Part shown: positions 7,156-7,745 of the stretch, piece by piece
Position numbering within the stretch: position 1 is the first letter of the stretch
Layout of the letters: each line of letters opens with the position of its first letter
Assembly (NCBI GenBank): GCA_002474325.1
Contig: DKNL01000263.1
Location: 1 to 7,745, forward strand
Length of the DNA stretch: 7,745 nt
Origin: Opitutales bacterium UBA7389
Lineage (GTDB): Bacteria; Verrucomicrobiota; Verrucomicrobiia; Opitutales; Opitutaceae
Direction: 5' to 3'
Program-made: the position numbers and the translations under genes
Notes under the pieces: generated by a model
Seen by the model: the letters and a program-made list of their open reading frames with translations, nothing else
What the model was told of the DNA's origin: nothing
Database searches by the model: none

Positions 7156-7250
7156 TTAGGGGTCAAGCCTTTCCTCGCTTGTTTCGACAATTGGGGCCGA
7201 TCGATTTCTTCATGGATGAAAGTTACTATCATTGTAGCACAGTGTATCTG

Positions 7251-7282
7251 CCTAATATGTCTTCCTATGGTACAGTATTAGG
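7251..7282. repeat. inverted repeat, possible operator
   Basis: CCTAATA (7251-7257) and TATTAGG (7276-7282) are perfect 7-bp inverted arms. TGT (7258-7260) and ACA (7272-7274) extend the stem if G7275 is bulged, leaving an 11-base loop. The right arm overlaps the -35 position for the TATAAT at 7301-7306. As RNA it would be an AT-rich hairpin followed by a pyrimidine-rich but not T-only tract, so I favour a protein-binding site or chance over a terminator. Confidence 0.35.
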
Positions 7283-7306
7283 TCTGTTTCCTCTCTATTC
7301 TATAAT
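7278..7306 (+). promoter_or_regulatory. candidate sigma-70-like promoter for enolase-type gene
   Basis: TATAAT at 7301-7306 is a perfect -10 hexamer. At 17-bp spacing the -35 position is TTAGGT (7278-7283), which matches the consensus poorly. Transcription would start near 7313, giving a leader of roughly 145 nt with a small hairpin (7326-7345) before the ATG at 7457. The AT-rich setting makes a chance TATAAT quite possible. Confidence 0.22.
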
Positions 7307-7456
7307 TACTTTTTCAATATCCTGAGATCTCCAGAATGAGAGATCGTATAAAGAAACTTTTTAATCTCCAATTCTGCAGTTTGCCTACCCTCAATCTAGC
7401 TCATTGAATTGACAAATGACTCCCCGAGAATTTCAGAGAAATGAAAGCGAATATAC

Positions 7457-7745
7457 ATGAACATCCGGATATCCAATCTCGAATTAATCCGTTACGATAT
7501 TTCTACTCGAATGCCTTTCAAGTATGGGATCGCTACGATGACCCATCTTCCTCATGTATTTCTGAGGGTCGAGGCCAGCATCGATGGACGATCTCAGGTC
7601 GGAATATCAGCAGATCATTTGCCTCCAAAGTGGTTTACCAAAAATCCGGATCGAGATCCCAGTGATGAGATTGAGGATATGCTGGGCGTTATTGAGAATA
7701 CAGGCAAATTAGCTAAAGAAATTGAAGCTAAGACTGTATACAATT
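7457..7745 (+). CDS. enolase-superfamily (mandelate racemase-like) protein, 5' part only
   Basis: An open frame starts at ATG 7457 and stays open to the window end (96 complete codons), so the gene is truncated by the window edge. An in-frame TGA at 7442-7444 lies just upstream, making 7457 the first possible ATG. The N-terminus resembles the capping domain of enolase-superfamily enzymes: a beta-rich start MNIRISNLELIRYDI, then RMPFKYGIATMTHLPHVFLRV (residues 19-39), VEASIDGRSQVGISADHLPP (39-58), KWFTKNPDRDP (59-69), and a helix DEIEDMLGVIENTGKLAKEI (71-90). RMPFKYGIATMT and LPPKWFTK recall proteins labelled mandelate racemase or enolase-like in planctomycetes and verrucomicrobia; this is from memory. 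The catalytic barrel with its metal ligands lies beyond the window, so substrate and activity cannot be judged. No strong Shine-Dalgarno motif is seen. Coding is strongly supported by the continuous, protein-like frame; the family call is moderate. Confidence 0.72.
   Translation, partial: MNIRISNLELIRYDISTRMPFKYGIATMTHLPHVFLRVEASIDGRSQVGISADHLPPKWFTKNPDRDPSDEIEDMLGVIENTGKLAKEIEAKTVYN

Larger units (their letters stand above)
7156..7456. other. AT-rich intergenic stretch before enolase-type gene
   Basis: I see no credible coding region on either strand between the sugar-dehydrogenase remnant and the ATG at 7457. The stretch is AT-rich. It holds an inverted repeat (7251-7282), a perfect TATAAT at 7301-7306, a second hairpin GATCTC-N8-GAGATC (7326-7331 with 7340-7345), and a perfect -35-like TTGACA at 7409-7414 whose 17-bp-spaced -10 position (TTCAGA, 7432-7437) is poor. 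The left part may be decayed sequence continuous with the pseudogene. Confidence 0.6.

Noticed and set aside
6957..7232. Minus-strand ORF of 91 codons in the right-hand gene-poor region
   Set aside because: It lies antisense to the sugar-dehydrogenase remnant. Its protein shows no family motif, while the plus-strand frame has clear GSDH-type blocks.
7409..7437. Perfect TTGACA at 7409-7414 as a promoter for the enolase-type gene
   Set aside because: The hexamer at 17-bp spacing (TTCAGA) matches the -10 consensus poorly, and the resulting leader would be only about 13 nt.
7441..7665. Plus-strand ORF of 74 codons beginning at ATG 7441
   Set aside because: It is an out-of-frame shadow of the enolase-type frame that starts at 7457 and stays open to the window end.

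Overview
The window looks like an ordinary chromosomal stretch from a Gram-negative bacterium of moderate GC content. Starts are mixed ATG and TTG, and clear Shine-Dalgarno motifs are rare. The gene mix (PAS-SpoIIE phosphatase, COG2509 flavoprotein, a remnant of a PQQ-type sugar dehydrogenase, an enolase-superfamily gene with an RMPFKYGIATMT motif) suggests the Planctomycetes-Verrucomicrobia group, perhaps Verrucomicrobiota. That placement is inference only; no rRNA or other marker is present. I see no tRNA, rRNA, CRISPR array, insertion sequence or phage gene.

Layout. Positions 49-1287 (minus strand) hold a two-gene unit: an RluA-type pseudouridine synthase followed by a YqeY/GatB-like protein. 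Positions 1470-4070 (plus strand) hold a PAS-PAS-PP2C (SpoIIE/RsbU-type) phosphatase, then, after 63 bp containing a small hairpin, the peroxide-stress protein YaaA. Positions 4101-5672 (minus strand) hold a large FAD-dependent dehydrogenase of the COG2509 type, convergent with yaaA and only 30 bp away. Positions 5788-6756 (plus strand) hold an AEC-family membrane transporter, divergent from the flavoprotein gene. From 6757 rightward the sequence changes character. It is about 700 bp of AT-rich, gene-poor DNA carrying the decayed C-terminal end of a soluble aldose (PQQ/GSDH-type) dehydrogenase. The 5' end of an enolase-superfamily (mandelate racemase-like) gene then starts at 7457 and runs off the window.

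Working together. The phosphatase should act as the output of a partner-switching or anti-anti-sigma pathway, with its signal sensed by two PAS domains. No STAS or anti-sigma kinase partner lies in the window. Its neighbour YaaA limits Fenton damage during peroxide stress, so a shared stress role is conceivable but not shown. RluA and YqeY both relate to RNA or translation and are probably co-transcribed. The flavoprotein and the AEC carrier may share a divergent promoter region of 115 bp.

Most of the window is conventional. The points most worth a second look are the unannotated sugar-dehydrogenase remnant, the edge-truncated enolase-type gene, and the possible regulatory repeats before the phosphatase gene and before the enolase-type gene. 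I did not find convincing evidence of a new biological system.
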